A stretch of DNA of 64,000 bases from Solea solea (GCF_958295425.1 NC_081154.1:2858890-2922889), one strand, 5' to 3'. Positions 36,489 to 50,422 are shown, counted from the stretch's first letter. The notes: generated from the letters alone by a model not told the origin. A program made the numbers and translations.

Positions 36489-37581
36489 TTCTGATTAATC
36501 TGCAGTCTGTCGTCTTAATTCAATTTATTTATTGATGAAGTCACTTGCTTTCAATGCAACATATTTTGATGGCACTCAATAATTCTTTCTTTTCTCAGCA
36601 TTTACCCTTTTCTATTCTTTAGCTTTTCCACCAGATAGATGGATGGTTTGTTAGTTAGTTAGGTAGGTACGTAGTTATTTAGGTAGGTATTATTTACTAC
36701 TAAATCACACTAATATAAGGTACAACTATGGCAAAGATTCTGTAGTTATATGGGAAGTTATTGCCAAATATATGCCATAACTACTGTTTCAGTAAAGTTA
36801 CAGTAAACACCTTTAGATTTACAAGTATTTACTTGTATATAATACTAAAAAGACTGACTGTAAAAACTTATATTCACTTATATTTGACCTTTTACTAAAA
36901 AGTAATGTGCTGCAAAAGCATAGTAGCCAGAAATGTAATGTAAATGTGAAAATGTTTCATATTGTGAATAGATAAGACAGATATTTCCAAGAGAGATGTT
37001 TAACAAAATGAATCACAACTTCAACGTGTTATTGAAAACATATACACATGAGTCTTGAGTAAAAGACGAGAAAGCTGTATAAACCAGTCCAGGTGAATAC
37101 AAACTCCTTGACTTATATGATCACAATACAGCAGTGCAATAATACAGTATTTCCTCCCTTTGAAACTCCCGGCTGCACTGTCAGACTTCATCCACCAGGG
37201 GTCACACCATTCTTGCATACTGAGTACTGCCGCCTTCCACTCTGCAGTTGAATGAGTTCAGAACCATGACTGTGTTCATCGGTGTGCGTGGACCGCAGGC
37301 TTTGCTCAGCATTTGAAGTGCCTGTAACAAAACCTCCCGGGTGACATTAAACACACACTTTAAACACACAAATTCAACTTTTAACCGGAGTTGAGTTGCA
37401 CAATTTATTTATTTCCATTTCTCGGTGGACTGTGTGACACATCTGCTGACGCGTCAGACTTCAGTGTTTGTCTGATGCACTGTAAACAACACTTGGTTGG
37501 AGTGAGGGGTGTTTGCTGCTCTCTGGAGACCACATCGATCAATGAGTGTCCTCACTGTAAGTGACCACTGATGGGAGACGA

Positions 37582-37606
37582 GCAGCAGCAGCAGCAGCAG
37601 CAGCAG
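37582..37606. repeat. (CAG)8 microsatellite
   Basis: Uninterrupted CAG triplets in non-coding context. Confidence 0.9.
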
Positions 37607-38184
37607 ACAACTGTCTTTACATTGATGCTGAGCGATGACTCACTCCGTTGCACTCATGCTCAACAATGATTCCTGAGTCATTTCATTCACTTGACCTCTT
37701 CCCAGCTCATACACAAAAGTGTGTGAACGGACGTGTTTTCCACATGTTTTCTCTGACTTAAGCACACAGACTGTGAATGAGGTGCACATATTGAGTTATT
37801 GTATACGCTGCCAGTGTAGTTTCACACTCTTAATTTGTTGAGTGTATGCTCACTTGCCAGTTTAATAAAAGTGGCACCTGGTGTGGTCTTCTGCTGCCGT
37901 AGCCCAATCTGCTTCAAGGTCTCCACGTATTGTGCGCTCCCAGATGGTCTTCCGCACACCTTGGTTGTAACGAGTGGTTATTCACCTTTGACCTCTGGCA
38001 TTTCTTTTTCAGATCATTGTGAAAATCCCGGTAGATCATTCGCTTCTGAGAAACCATGAGAGAACAACCATGCCACGTTCACAGTCACTGAAATCACATT
38101 TCTTCCTCATCCCTTAACCATAATCATGCGTCAGAGAACCACAGACATAACCTTGTAGGGATGTAAAACAATCAATTTGTCGGT

Positions 38185-38395
38185 GCCTTTACGTGTATGT
38201 TAAAAGTCCAATTTTAGCCGGACTAACATACCCGGATAATACGATTCATAGTCCGATTACTCCTGCATGTATACACATCGATTTTCTCATGTATTCCTCA
38301 GACTCTGCAAGTTGTCCGGTTGCCTGGCTTAGTCTGACTACTGCCTTAGTCTGACTACTGCCTTAGTCTGACTACTGCGTTGGCTCGATTAAACT
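38185..38395. mobile_element. 'TTAGTCxGACT' repeat, copy 2, with internal 17-bp triplication
   Basis: Matches copy 1 (TGTTAAAAGTCC, GGACTAACATACC, GATTACTCCT, GCAAGTTGTCCG). The word CCTTAGTCTGACTACTG is repeated three times in tandem near 38329-38378, a local expansion absent from the other copies. Confidence 0.7.
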
Positions 38396-39439
38396 GGTGC
38401 ATGACGATGAGTTGACAATAGTTTGAATGTATGGACATTGATTTATTTTGAAAGGTTACACACTACAGCTTTAAGTATATGAGGATACAAAAGATTATTT
38501 ACAGCAGAAATGTATTGTATTTTTGGGCAATAGCAGCTAATTACTGGCAATTCTATTGATGTTTTATGTAGAACAAGTTGCTGTCATTTCCATACAAAAA
38601 TACTGTAACAATGTTTCCTGGCACATTTCTTGCCAGGTATTTCCTATTACGTCAACTAAAAAATGTTTTACAGTGCAACTGTTTGCCCTACAGATCTATT
38701 CTTGTACTATTGGATACAAGCGTCTGCTAAATGACATGTAATGGGAAGAATTCTCATTTGAATCAGGTGGTTTATATCACCTAATTACATACCGTGTATC
38801 TACAGTGTAATTATTCTTTACATCTCATCTACTTTGTTCCTTCTTGCAGCAACGAGCTGGTTTACCCAAAGATATTGTTATAAGTGGACTATCACTAAAC
38901 ATTTTCACAGTTAAAGTTCAAAGTTATGTTTATCTTTAGTTCATTATTTGTTAAAATAGTTGGATATTTATGTATTAACCCCACATTTATGTCTTGTATT
39001 ATTTCTACTCTTATATTTTTGCATATTTATGCCTTAAAATGGTCTCTGGTTTGCATCATAAAATATTACAGCTTCGTATTAACATGCTGATACCGATTTC
39101 AATGTCCTTACATATGCTTTCAAAATAAAAGCCCGTACAAGGGTATGTGACCCATTTCTGCTGTGACGACACACGCTGAAAACTGGATCATGGGAGGGGG
39201 TAAAAAAATGCTTCTTCCCAAAGGTCTGTCACCGGATTCACCGGAGAGGAGTGTTATTATGGTGGTGATGAATAAGCTTCAGCACAGGAAGAATATCACA
39301 CAGCTCCAAAAAGAGGAGAGTGATCCATCATGGAGCCCCTTCAACCGTGTGTGCATTATTTAGGGGGTTTGGGAGTGAGAAATCAATCCTATATGAACCC
39401 AAAGATGGATCTAATGCTGCTTTCTCACATATATACAGA

Positions 39440-39760
39440 CTCGGCTCAGCCGTTACTAAAATGTCAGAGAGTGTCGTCACTGGAAGAGTCATGAGCGCGG
39501 CGTCCGACGCGGGAATCAAACTAAACAATGCTGAACTGTATGTGTTATATTAAATATGTGTTCATCTCCAAACATTAAGCAAGGTAATTTCCAAAATATC
39601 AATATTTAACAGAGGAGTCTGGTGTATTTAGCGACAGTGCTGCTGAAAGCCGGCAACCGTGAGCCGAATCACAACTGGTTCAGCCGTATTTCAGTTCAGT
39701 GACTGTGTTAATCTTTTTAATTAACTGATTCTAATGATTTAATAACACCGGAAACTGCTT
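39440..39760. mobile_element. shared short element, copy A
   Basis: The words AAAATATCAATATTTAACAG and AGGAGTCTGGTGTAT and an AAACAATGC(T/C)GAA stretch also occur at 55090-55215. A second block here (ATTCTAATGATTTAATAA) matches 54835-54870 in reverse. Confidence 0.55.
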
Positions 39761-40713
39761 TGCTCGTCACTAGTTTGTGTGTTTGTGTTGCGTATAATAC
39801 AGAACTCTATAGTGAAAAAGCTACACTTTTACCCCTCTTCCAACAACATAAACACATTTTAGCATTTCCAGTATTTTAATTTAACTAATTTCCCCAATCT
39901 CATGGTAATGTTATGACTTAATACAACACATTTCTTACCAAGAGCTCCTTGAAGGAGCTATAATACGTTAATTAAAGGTTTATAAATGCAGCTCCTCGTG
40001 TTACCCGGTTTAACTGGCCTTAATGCTCTGATGCCGATCACATTATCAGCTGTCCCGACAACACCTGAACCAGTCATTAAATAAATATCAAGCTTGTTTT
40101 CACTTTACAAAGCAGCCAAATCGTCGCACAGGATAAATAAAACAACAGTGCTACAGTGCAGAGAATGACTTTTCCATTCTCTTCTTGAATGTACAACGCA
40201 AAGCTGTAGCTCTTGATTAGACTGGTGCTGGCGCACTCGTCCTCATCAGCCGTAGTATATATTAATTAAATGGCAATCAAGCAGGATCTAAATACATACA
40301 TTTCAGCAGGCATGTGGTCTCCTACGCAGATTAAACTCCCACACATGCACTCCACGCGTTCATTTTCCAGTCGCCTTCATGTAAACATAACACTAATGAA
40401 GACATTTCACGTGACGTTGTCAATAGATCTCTCCGTCTATGGTGTGTGAGGCGACACCTCGGGTTCATTAGTGCAGAATCAAAAGAAAACAAAAAAAAAC
40501 AAACCTGTTACATTTGGACTGACACAAGATATTCTTTCATGACTAGGCTGTTAATTGCTTTTCCATGCCGTCTCATCTCCAGCTCCTTTGCTCACTCGCG
40601 TCCCACTCACTTTCCCTCTTGGCTTTTTGTTTGGGCTACAAGTGTCACATTGTCTCCGTTTGAGCAGAGTAACTCCTCGCCTGAGGGGTGTGTGTGTGTG
40701 TGTGTGAGTTGAT

Positions 40714-41290
40714 ACAAGTATGTTACCAGAAAATGACTTTGGTAGAAGTTTGAAGTCACTTTTTTTTATTATATTATATATATTATATATATATTATATT
40801 TTTTATTACTTAAGTAAAAGTACTTAAGGTATATGACATTTACTGTACTAAATTTTCTGATATAAAATGTACTTTTAGTAGTAGTTTTAGAACTTTAGTA
40901 GTCAGTGTTGTACTTTGTTATTTGTATTTCTAGCAAGTTGTACTTTTATGCTACTACATTTCCTCTAACTACATTTGTTACTCATTACTACCAAATACAA
41001 TCAGAAGAGTTGGTATTATGGTCTGTATTGCTCAAGGACACATATAGACTAGCAGAGCCAGGAACCCACAACCTTCCAGTTGAGAGACAACTCACCCTAC
41101 CAGTGAGCCACCATGGCTCAATCCTCACTTTTTTAATACTTTTACTTTTACTTAAGTACATTTTTATATCAGAAAATGACTTTTGATACTCAAGTACAGT
41201 AAATATCATCTTGTACTTTTACTTAAGTAATATTATTAAAAATAATGAGTTCAAACTTCAACTAAAGTCATTTTCTAGTAAGATACTTTT
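40714..41290. mobile_element. 'TACTTTTACTTAAGTA' element with long inverted ends, copy A
   Basis: The left end AGTATGTTACCAGAAAATGA and the right end, read in reverse (AGTATCTTACTAGAAAATGA), form inverted repeats of more than 35 bases. The interior is made of TACTTAAGTACA words. A foreign block, ACATATAGACTAGCAGAGCC onward (about 41037-41120), sits inside. A second copy with the same internal block is at 57030-57445. Confidence 0.75.
41037..41120 (-). mobile_element. tRNA-derived SINE-like fragment nested in the element
   Basis: On the minus strand, GGTTGTGGGTTCCTGGCTCT resembles a tRNA-type B-box region with bases lost. The same block at 57190-57240 reads GGTTGTGGGTTCAATTCCTG, closer to the consensus GGTTCGANTCC. 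Confidence 0.45.
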
Positions 41291-41488
41291 AGGTACTTTA
41301 TACAAGACAGAAAGTAGTGATTGAGAACCACCACTTTAACCACCACTGATGTAATAATATAACAAATCTTTTTGCAATCACCAGAGTCGCCCTCTAGTGG
41401 CTATTCAGAATATTCTTACTTCCTGACTGATTTCACCAGGGCAACCAGTCCGGTTTTTTTCATAACTGGTAAATGGTCTCTATTTAGA

Positions 41489-41765
41489 ACTGAAACAATT
41501 ACTCGATTATTAATCGATTACTAAATTAATCGTCAAATATTTTGATAATCAATTCATCGGTTTGAAGCTTTTTTCATGATTAAAACAAGATTTATGATCG
41601 TTTCAGCTTCTTAAATGTGAATATATTCTTCGTTTCTTTGCTCCGCGTAAACAAATAAATCGTTAAAACTGAATCATTTTGGTTTGTGGACAAAAACAAG
41701 ACATTCAAGAATGTTTTTTGACGTTTTCTGACATTTTATGGACCAAACCATCGCTTGATTTAGCT
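41489..41765. mobile_element. 'GGGCTGCAAC/AATCGATTA' element copy
   Basis: Starts near GAACTGAAACAATTACTCG with ATTAATCGATTACTAAATTA and includes TTTGACGTTTTCTGACATTT, then decays before the right end. Confidence 0.6.
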
Positions 41766-42329
41766 CTACCTCTATTTATATAACGTTTTCAGTCTTGATG
41801 AACACTTTAAAGCTGCCTCTCATAAACAGCCCCCACACACGGGGGCAGAACACCTGTATGACTTTATACCGGTGGTAAACTGAGGGCCACTAGTTTGAGA
41901 GTGCTTTAAATCACCTGCTAACCAGAGTCATGTGTGAGCCAGCGCTCGCTCTCTACAGGTGTTTAACAAAGACAGGATGTGCCCGAGGTCCAACTCCAGT
42001 GTTGGGTCACAGCACGACTGCTCCTGGGTAACTCGAAGAAGCCATGAAATATTCAGCCGCGGTCCCTTGTCATGACCACAGTATGTAAACAAACATAATG
42101 TGTGTCTGTGTGAATGCTCCTGTTAAAACAAAGATTCATCAGTAAAATACTGATGCTGCAGCTTGCTGTGTTTTTTTTAGGACATCTTTTCTGCTGAATT
42201 TGCACCCTCATTTTAACATTTCTGATCATTTAATTTTTCTCTCTCTCTCCCCCCTCAACTTTTAACTTATGTGTGCATTAACACACTGCAGTGAAAGGAT
42301 ATTAAAGTGATCAAACACAATAATTGTTT

Positions 42330-42760
42330 CTTTTATTTGCGGTGGACGGACACGAAGGTGGACGGAAAACTCATTAAAGGGGGAGCGGATGAATAATGGA
42401 GAAGGGTGTGTTGGTGCGAGCTTAGTTTACATCTTCGCTGGACGGAGAGCGGTTGTTGCTCTTCAGGGGGGTGGGATGTGGGTTCGGGGTAGGTGGAGGA
42501 GACGGAGATAAAGCGAGACAGGAGGGAGAGGAGGAGGAGGAGGAGGCTGGCAGGGCTCAGTGCCTCAGACTTGGCACGGTGCAAGTGAGGAGACAGCTTC
42601 ACTGAAAGGCATCGGCAGCGACAGCCTCATCAGGCAAAAATGGAAAAAAGAGTAGCCGGCCAGAAAGTGAGCTGCAGGGAGGCAGCGATAGCATGACCAT
42701 TGGCTGCACACTACAAGAAACAAGGGTTGTATGACAGAGTATTAGTGCCACGCATGATGA
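42330..42760 (+). other. G/A-rich CpG-bearing block, function unknown
   Basis: Purine-rich with GGAGGAGGAGGAGG near 42528-42546. It stands out from the AT-rich surroundings and could be a regulatory element or an untranslated exon. No splice-supported ORF was found. Confidence 0.3.
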
Positions 42761-43418
42761 AAAACATTCTTATTTTGCCATAACGACCTAAACTTTAATC
42801 TCCACATGAGATTTAACGAGATTTAAGTCATATATTGTGATATTTATGCTCGCCTAATAAACAGAGACAGAGACAGCTAAAAGTAGCCGTTGACTTCAAA
42901 AAGTACTGAAAGTTCTTATTATCTGAAAATCCGGGGTTATGAAAAGACATTTCATAACACTTTTATTTGCTTATATATGAAGGCGCACATTTGTACTGTG
43001 TCCTGTTTTTAGAGGCTCTATTCATTTTGGTCCAGCATTTTATTTTTATTTTTTTAATTATTTTTTTCTCTACCCAGCATTGGCTCAGTGAACACTTGAG
43101 TAGGCAAAGCTAAAATAAACCTTTCTCTTCTACTTGGCCTGATTTTCATTATTTTATTATTAGCAGAGGCAGCTAAATGTAGCATAGGAATAATAAAACA
43201 GAAAGATGTGGCTACATGTTGTGTATCACTGTCGCATTCCATTTAGAGAGATGACAGACTGATGTGTGATGTGGAAATATGACTTGTGGATTGTTGTCTC
43301 GAGGAATGCATCAGTTTTGGTTTAAGGAGGAGAAGAAAATCACAATTGTTGACGCTATCATGTCACGATAATCACAATAAATCTAAATCACAACGCAAAT
43401 CCAATCAGCTACACCCCC

Positions 43419-43804
43419 TAGTGCAGAGATCAGCAAGTAAATGTGGTCGAGGGCCAATTTTTTTTTGTAAGCAATTAAATATTTTGGGCCAAAACATCGT
43501 CACATCTTCATCAGACAAAACTGCCTTCAAACGTCTTCAGTCAGAAACCAACAAAGAACCCACGTTTGCTGCCTTAAGCGAACAATAATGTGTATGTTGT
43601 CTTTAAATCAGACACATGCGTGTGTGAGATACAGTATGTACCCACACTGTAAATATTTATTACTGCTACTACAACTTCTTCTTCTTTGAGCCTTACATAT
43701 GCATAAGTAGTTATTTGATGGACATTTACTCCCCAAAACTGGCCAGTCACTGATACTGGCGGGCCAGTTTTGGCCCACGGGCCACCAATTGCTGACCACT
43801 GGCC
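43419..43804. mobile_element. candidate hAT-like MITE with inverted 'AGTGGTCAGCAA' ends
   Basis: The left end AGTGCAGAGATCAGCAA is partly the inverse of the right end TTGCTGACCACTGGCC. GGGCCAA...TTGGCCC words sit inside. This fits the teleost repeat type that contains 'GGCCCGCGGGCC'. Confidence 0.5.
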
Positions 43805-46649
43805 TATATTGCCATGCAGTGTTTCTGGTCCTTGACTGTCAGAGTTTGTCTGCATAACCTTTTTAGCTTAGCGTCTTTTCCAAATCCATTTCATATTTCT
43901 AGTCTATTTGTGTTTCATAGTGTGATTTTATTGTCTTTGTAATAAACAAGCGATACAAACAAGGTATAAAGAGCACAGCTGAGACCACAACAGCTGTCAC
44001 TGCTGCTGCTTCATTAAGGGTGTCTTGTGTACTTAATAAAGTGACCTTTAAATGTGCTCAAGGACGCACTCAACCCCCCCCCCCCGAATCTCTTAGATGT
44101 CTATTTTTATTCTATGTGGAAAAAAAAAGAAAAAAGAAAAACACGATTCACAAACTTAACATTAGACGAGCACATCACTGTCTTGTCTCTCGTAACAAGG
44201 CATATGTAAAGGATGTGCAAAAGCTCACACCTCAAGACCTGTGATTATTCATTTTCACTTCTCACATGCTTGCAGACACCTCAGAGGAGGAGGAGGAGGA
44301 AGCGGGGCGAGGCAGGAGGAGCCGCGGCGACCGAGCAGCGCAGTACATTAAGCAACATTAATTTAGTGTGGGAGAGCGTGCACCGATCTGTGGTTTCCAT
44401 GTACCTGTTTTTATGCCTGGTTGTGTAACAGTCAGTCATTACTCGCCATGTGCCGCGCTCCTGTCAGTCCCCAGTCCCGGCGAAAACAGGACATTATCAC
44501 GATGGAGACTCTTTATTCTCCGGAGGAGATTCCAGCTCTGGTTACCACATAAAGCATGCAACGCTGGGCACCTGAAAGCCAACACCTGCAGCCACCTACA
44601 AACAAGTCGGATTCATTTGTCACTTTCACCACACGACTGTGCTCATACTGTCAGAGTGCGCTCTCTGCTACACATGCAGCCTGTTCTCTGCCTTAAGGAA
44701 CAGTCTGATAGCAACATACTTTAATTTTCCCTGACAGCTGCAAACAGATGGTGTTGATCATGTGATAGATGTGTTGGGAAAATTCAACAGAAGAAAAATC
44801 CAGCTCACATGCAGGAGGAATTAAACGTCATGTGACATAGCAGTGTGATGCTAGGGAATCACAAATGTCGCACTGACCCTTTAACACAGAGCGTGTCGCT
44901 GACAACACGTTTGATTGCTGACTACTGATTAGATATTTGCAGCTGTACATAATAAAGTGGCTGATGTGTATATTTATTACCTGGATCCAAGGGAGGAGGA
45001 AACATGACTTATTTATTCGCCTCTTTACTCAACAGAAGCAGACCGCTTTCCTTTTTGTCAATGCTGAGTTTTTGTCTCTTTTGCATTTCTCACAATAAAG
45101 TGGGACAACAGGTGCAAACTCACAGAATGACTGTGGCAGAGACGCGGTTGGTTTCGCGGCTGATGCAGCACAGGTAACCGGGTCAGAAACAATGCGCTCA
45201 GAGGGGCAGATGATTCACGTTGTCGAGTGTGACTGCACGGGCAGCACAGGAGAGTAGAGACACAAGCGTGGTTGAGAAAACACTCACGATGAGTAGGAAG
45301 ACCAATAACACACATCTCTGCTTTTCAATCACAATCAGAGTCCTCTTCGCTGCAGTGAGAGCGGCCGTGTGTTGAATCTACACTGCAGATTAACATTCAA
45401 ATACAGTATTTTGTTGAATTTAGTTTAAGATACCTGCAACAGGCAGGGTTGTTTGTGGTGAGAAAAAGGGTGAAGCCGTCACAAACACATGAATAGATAG
45501 AAAAGTAAATGAAAAGCTTGTATTTATATAGCACAAAATTCTACAGCTTTGACTAATTTGCCCAAACGCAGAGGGTTTGTCGTGTCAAATGTGTCAAATG
45601 ACGCGTTTTTCAGGTCGGTACGACAAACCCGATTGGACGAGTTCGCTCATTAACGTAGGGTGCAAATTGCCGAAATGGTTCTATAGAGCCCTTGAGCAAC
45701 GCATGGGTCTGGGAACTGTGCCAGACCTGACCTCCATGCCAAGCTTCAAGTGTTTGTATACACGTTAACTGCCTCAAAAATGGCCACAAAGCCATGGACA
45801 TAATAATAATCTGAAGGAATAACGATAGGTTCCCTCGCACAAATTCGTGCCAGGAGACGCTGAATCATTAGCAGCAGCGGCAGAAAATCAGACATTAACT
45901 GATATCAACATGCGGAAAGTTCTTAAGAGTAATTAGTGCACGGCTCACAGCCGGACCACAGAGGTCACAGGGACGGTCGGCTGACCTAGATTACTAAAAA
46001 TACCCCCAGCAGCACTTAATTAGTTGAGTAATGTGATTATATTGGTTGATTTGAAGGGGAAAGAGAGAGGTTGGAGTGGAGGGGGAGGAGGAGGAGGAGG
46101 AGGAAGAGGAGGAGGAGGACGAAGCTGCTGTGAGGTTATCACAGATTCTTCTACTTCTGAATAAGTCAGTAAATGAAAATGAAAAAAAGTTGATGGTTGA
46201 TGATAAACTGTCAATCTTAATAAAATGGTATCATCATGGTGGGATTACACGTACAGAGCACTGGTTTTCCCTCACAGTCGCATCGTTCAGTCAGACATAA
46301 AAAAAACAAAAACATGATCAGTATTACAGCAACAGTATTAGATGCATTTTTTTCTGATATGTCTGCTTGAAACAGCATTTTGCCGTTGGCAAAATTAGCC
46401 GGCATCCATAAAAATACAACAGGCGTCAAGGCAGCAGATGGCCAATGTGGGCAATCTGTAATTAAAAAAAACAAAAAAAAAAACTGATCATGATAAATTA
46501 TGCTTTTGTGCAGGTTTTTTTTGGCCCACTTCTATCACTGCTGTTACAGCTACTGCTCTCTGTTCCACCTGATATACATTAAAGGTTCAATTAAATCCAT
46601 CACTGTGGCTCAAACCTCCAGTCAGACCTGGTCCCATTAAAATGCAGAG

Positions 46650-47010
46650 TTTAATCAAGCTAAGGCCGTAGTCTGACTAAGACAGGCAATCGGACAGCTT
46701 GCTGAGTCCCAGTATACGTGCAGAGGAGAAAAAACATTTATTGGTCTGACGCCGCCTCTGTAGGTGGCGCTGTATCTCCCTATAAGTTAGTTAGTGCGTA
46801 TGGAATCAGCTTCCTGTTGACCTTTAAGTCATAGACTCCAGTCCGACTAAGCGTATACATGCAGGAGTAATCGGACTATAATCGGACTATATCGATTATA
46901 TATACTGTATATAAGACTAGCTCGATTTAAGTCGGACTAACATGTTTATATGACATTAAGAAACCAAATTATTGTCTTAGTCTGACTAAAATTGGACTTT
47001 TAAGTGTTTT
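46650..47010. mobile_element. 'TTAGTCxGACT' repeat, copy 3 (reverse orientation, longest)
   Basis: Reads GTAGTCTGACTAAGACAGGC through CAATCGGACAGCTTGC to CTTAGTCTGACTAAAATTGG. It mirrors copies 1 and 2 and adds a central block with TCGGACTATAATCGGACTAT. Confidence 0.7.
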
Positions 47011-48675
47011 TTGTTTAGCTTTAATTTACATTTACTCGTACATATACTGTATCTCTAATTTCATTTTAAAATCTGAGCTAACAAGACCGTAGAACCCGGT
47101 TGCTAGAACAGTCGTCTTTGTACAGTCTATGAAATAAGCTTCCTGAATATCTGGGCTCTTTTAAAAACTTCCAGCTCATTTAATCCAGGCTTTTATTTAT
47201 ATTTAATTATTATTTCTTCACTTTTAACTTTCAAATTTAACTTGAACTGTTTTTTTTTTTTAAATTATTCTTGGCGTCTTTGTCGTGCCTGAATGGAGCC
47301 ATATTATGCATAAAGTCGCTTTGTCTTTGCATATAACCAAATACTGAATGTCCTGTTTACTGTTAGTTTGGAGCTGTCACTTCTTTGACAGTGCAGCGAT
47401 TATTACTTTGCTGGATGGTGCTGCGGTTTATAAAAGCACGGAGCACTTTATTATTCCTCGGGGACGACGCGTGAACAAACACAATGTGACACCCACCAAG
47501 GAAATACACAATGAAGTGAGACGGTTAATTGCAAATCCCATAACAACTCCTTCAATACCAGAAACGACTGCCACATGCTGTTTACAAGCAAGTACAAGTA
47601 CTTAATCTAGATTACGCTGTGTGGTTATTCCTCCAAGAACATGCCGCACAAATGTATGCATTTGTCTTATAGTGAACACACAATTTAAAGGCACTGTCAG
47701 ACAGAGGACAATTATATTCACAAATAATAATACAAACCTATAAATAATGCAAAACCAAGCCTGAGAGCAACGTTTTAGATAATTATGCACTTTCTTAAAG
47801 GTTGTAAGGTGGAAAAAGTGAGGAAATGCACAGTGTTGTGTAAGACTTCCCCACTTGTAATGTAAGCGAAAGTACCAATGTTGAAGTAAAAATTGCCAGA
47901 GCGCAAGAATAAGTGTATGCGTGTGAGATCGGACATGATGTCCCACTCCTGCAGATCATCTTAATGCAGCTCCCATTACACAGATGATTCCATGTTCCCT
48001 GGTAGAAAAGGCCGGGACCCAGACAGAAGAATTACATCATCCTTACATAAATATAAATGTACCATACTATATGTACTATTATAATAGAGATTTCATTTAT
48101 CATAAATATTCTATGAAAGAGTATTAGGGCCACATGTAAAAATAAATAAATAAATAAAGCAGCATGAATTCTGAGAAATTTTGACCACATGTAAAACCCC
48201 CAAAAATGAAAGAATGAAAGAAAAAAAAATCCCCAGCAGAATTATGACTTTTTTCAGCCACGTGTAAAAAAAGAAGAAGTAATTAGCCCGTGACTACTTC
48301 CGGTCCAGTGAGCTGTCGCTCCAAAACTCAATAGCCAATCAGCAGGCGGCGCAAAGAAAAAACCATGGCGCAAAAAACAAGTGAATTTATTGTCTGAAAT
48401 TCTATTATGACCATAGACCCCACTTAGTAGGAGGATGAAGCCTTGGTCTACAGTTCACTTGGTGGTGGTTAACCTACATCTCTTAGAGAGTCTCCCACAG
48501 AGCCTCTCTTGTGACTGGGTGTGAACCTGCTGCATTCAGCCGAGGCTTCCATGCGTTCAGGAGTCAAGAGTGTGCAATTAAATGTTCTGGAGTGAGAGAT
48601 TTTTCAGCTGAGAAAAGCCCAGAGTAAGCACAGAGTGTCTTTTGGCTGTGTTGCTTCATGGTCTCTCGAGGCCCC

Positions 48676-48715
<40 letters not shown>
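48676..48715. repeat. (TGTC)10 tetranucleotide repeat
   Basis: Ten uninterrupted TGTC units, ending at TGTCGG. Confidence 0.95.
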
Positions 48716-50292
48716 GGTAACGATGATGCCTTTAACACATCTGTGATGGATTTCCAAAAAGTGACCTTTGTGGTCACTGTTGTGTTTGGATGAAACGGTG
48801 CCTGCTAACACCACCTGCTGCTTTTGGGTTGTGGGGATGAATGATAGTCACTTTGCTATTTTGGGCCAGACTGAAATATCCCTGGTCCTTAAAATATTTA
48901 AATGCAGACACTCTGCAGAGAATGAAGCCCGTTATGATCGTTGATGTTTGTGGTTGAAATGCACTTTTAACTATTTAAACTATTGGATGGATTGACGTGA
49001 GTGGGGAGAATTTCCCTGAGAATAAACAGTAGAAATGAAGATATGCTGAGCATCGTAAACATTTGACCTACAAACATCACAATGCTAGTATTGGTCTACA
49101 TTAAGTACAGTAGCAATGTGGTAGCATTATACTAATCTTATTTCTTATGCAGCTTTGTATTATTTATAATTATATTATAATAATTCCATAATTACTTTTT
49201 TCTCAGCATTCTGAGAAACAAAAAACAATCTAACAAAAAATTCTGTTCATTGCAAACAAAAAGTGCACTTTCAAACAAATAAAATACAATATTTTTGAAT
49301 GATTAAAATCCATATTTTATTTGCAATTTGTGCATTTTGATTTCGTGCTGTTCTTAAAAAGTGTTGCTTGCTTCGTGACAAGACACAAATCTAATTCCAT
49401 ACCCAGTCAAATGGTCTGTATTTTTCTCGTCTCAAAGCTGCTTTTACGCTACAGTTTTGCCAACACGCTGCCGGCACAACGTGGGGTTCACTAGTGAACT
49501 AGCACAGCTGGGAATGGAACCTACAACCTTCCAGTTGAGCTTAAAATGAGCTTAAAATGATGCTGAATGAATTTATAAATCACAAAAATGGAAACGACAT
49601 TGCAATAAATCAAGTCTCCTAAAAACATCATTCAATATGTTATTACTCCTCATACTAATGAGTAATGGAATAAAGTGTTTGATGACAACTGTCCATCCAT
49701 CAGAAACACACCCTCCCTGTGAGGTTGTCAGCGGGGGTGGAGGTGAAACACAATCCAGGAGGATAGAGTGTTTGGAGGCGATAAAGCAGCCCAGGCGATG
49801 GCGCTCGGTGGACGGTCAGAGACCGGTTATCAGGGTGCCACCGTGGCTGCCACCGCACCAGCTTCCTTACCGGCCAATTACAGTAATTAGAGGATTGTTT
49901 CCAGTCGTTGAAAGATTAAAACGCTCAGTTTCCTGGCTGCTAAGACCGCTTTTGCTGGACATGTTTCAGTATCAGTGTGCGTTGTGAAATTGTTTTTAAC
50001 AGTGTGTGGAACGCATCCAATGCAACATGCAGCCTTTCCTTCTATTATATTTATACAATATATAAAAACTGAGGAGCTATGTTTCCTCTGATGAGCACAG
50101 AAAATGATGTTTCTGGAAAGGCACCACTCTCTGTGTATCAATACAAATGCTTTAGAGAACGTATGAGTAGAAATTATAGTGAGAAAGAAAAGATTCTTCT
50201 TTATTTGCAAAGTAAGCTTCACTTATGTAGCGGCACCAGATGGCTGTCTACCTAAAGCAAGTACATATCGTTACTTACTAGTCTAAGTAAGG

Positions 50293-50422
50293 CAGGGTTT
50301 CTCATTCCTGGTCCCAGGGCCCTGCATGCTTTAGATGCTTCCCTGCTCCAACACACCTGATTCAAATGGTCAGCTCGTCAGCGAGCTCTGCAGTGTGTGT
50401 GAACCAGGATTGAGAAACCCTG
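50293..50422. mobile_element. 130-bp MITE with near-perfect terminal inverted repeats
   Basis: The left end CAGGGTTTCTCATTCCTGG pairs with the right end CCAGGATTGAGAAACCCTG, with one mismatch in 19. The interior includes the familiar fish words CCCTGCTCCAACACACCTGA and TTCAAATGGTCAGCTC. CAGGG/CCCTG ends suggest the hAT superfamily. No clear 8-bp target duplication is visible. Confidence 0.85.

Larger units (their letters stand above)
36506..40700. other. intergenic sequence, no gene found
   Basis: No protein-like frame with splice support. It contains (CAG)8 at 37582-37606, a TTAGTC-family repeat at 38185-38395 and a block at 39440-39760 shared with 54780-55210. Confidence 0.6.
42760..50290. 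other. intergenic sequence, no gene found
   Basis: No supported exon. Other contents: a C-run at 44074-44087, (GGA)n near 46076-46120, a TTAGTC-family copy at 46650-47010, a (TGTC)10 run at 48676-48715, and a tRNA-like fragment near 49505-49540 (GGAATGGAACCTACAACC). Confidence 0.55.

Noticed and set aside
37196..37321. Possible minus-strand terminal exon with a 40-codon frame (begins ALQMLSKACG, ends at a TGA)
   Set aside because: There is an acceptor-like TTGTTACAG, but the polypyrimidine tract is poor, no partner exon is found in the following kilobases, and I do not recognise the sequence.
42333..42602. Minus-strand 89-codon frame with a leucine-rich stretch
   Set aside because: The apparent signal-like segment comes from GGA-repeat DNA read in reverse; no homologue or exon context.
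46020..46300. Poly-proline and poly-glutamate frames
   Set aside because: These are translations of a (GGA)n microsatellite only.
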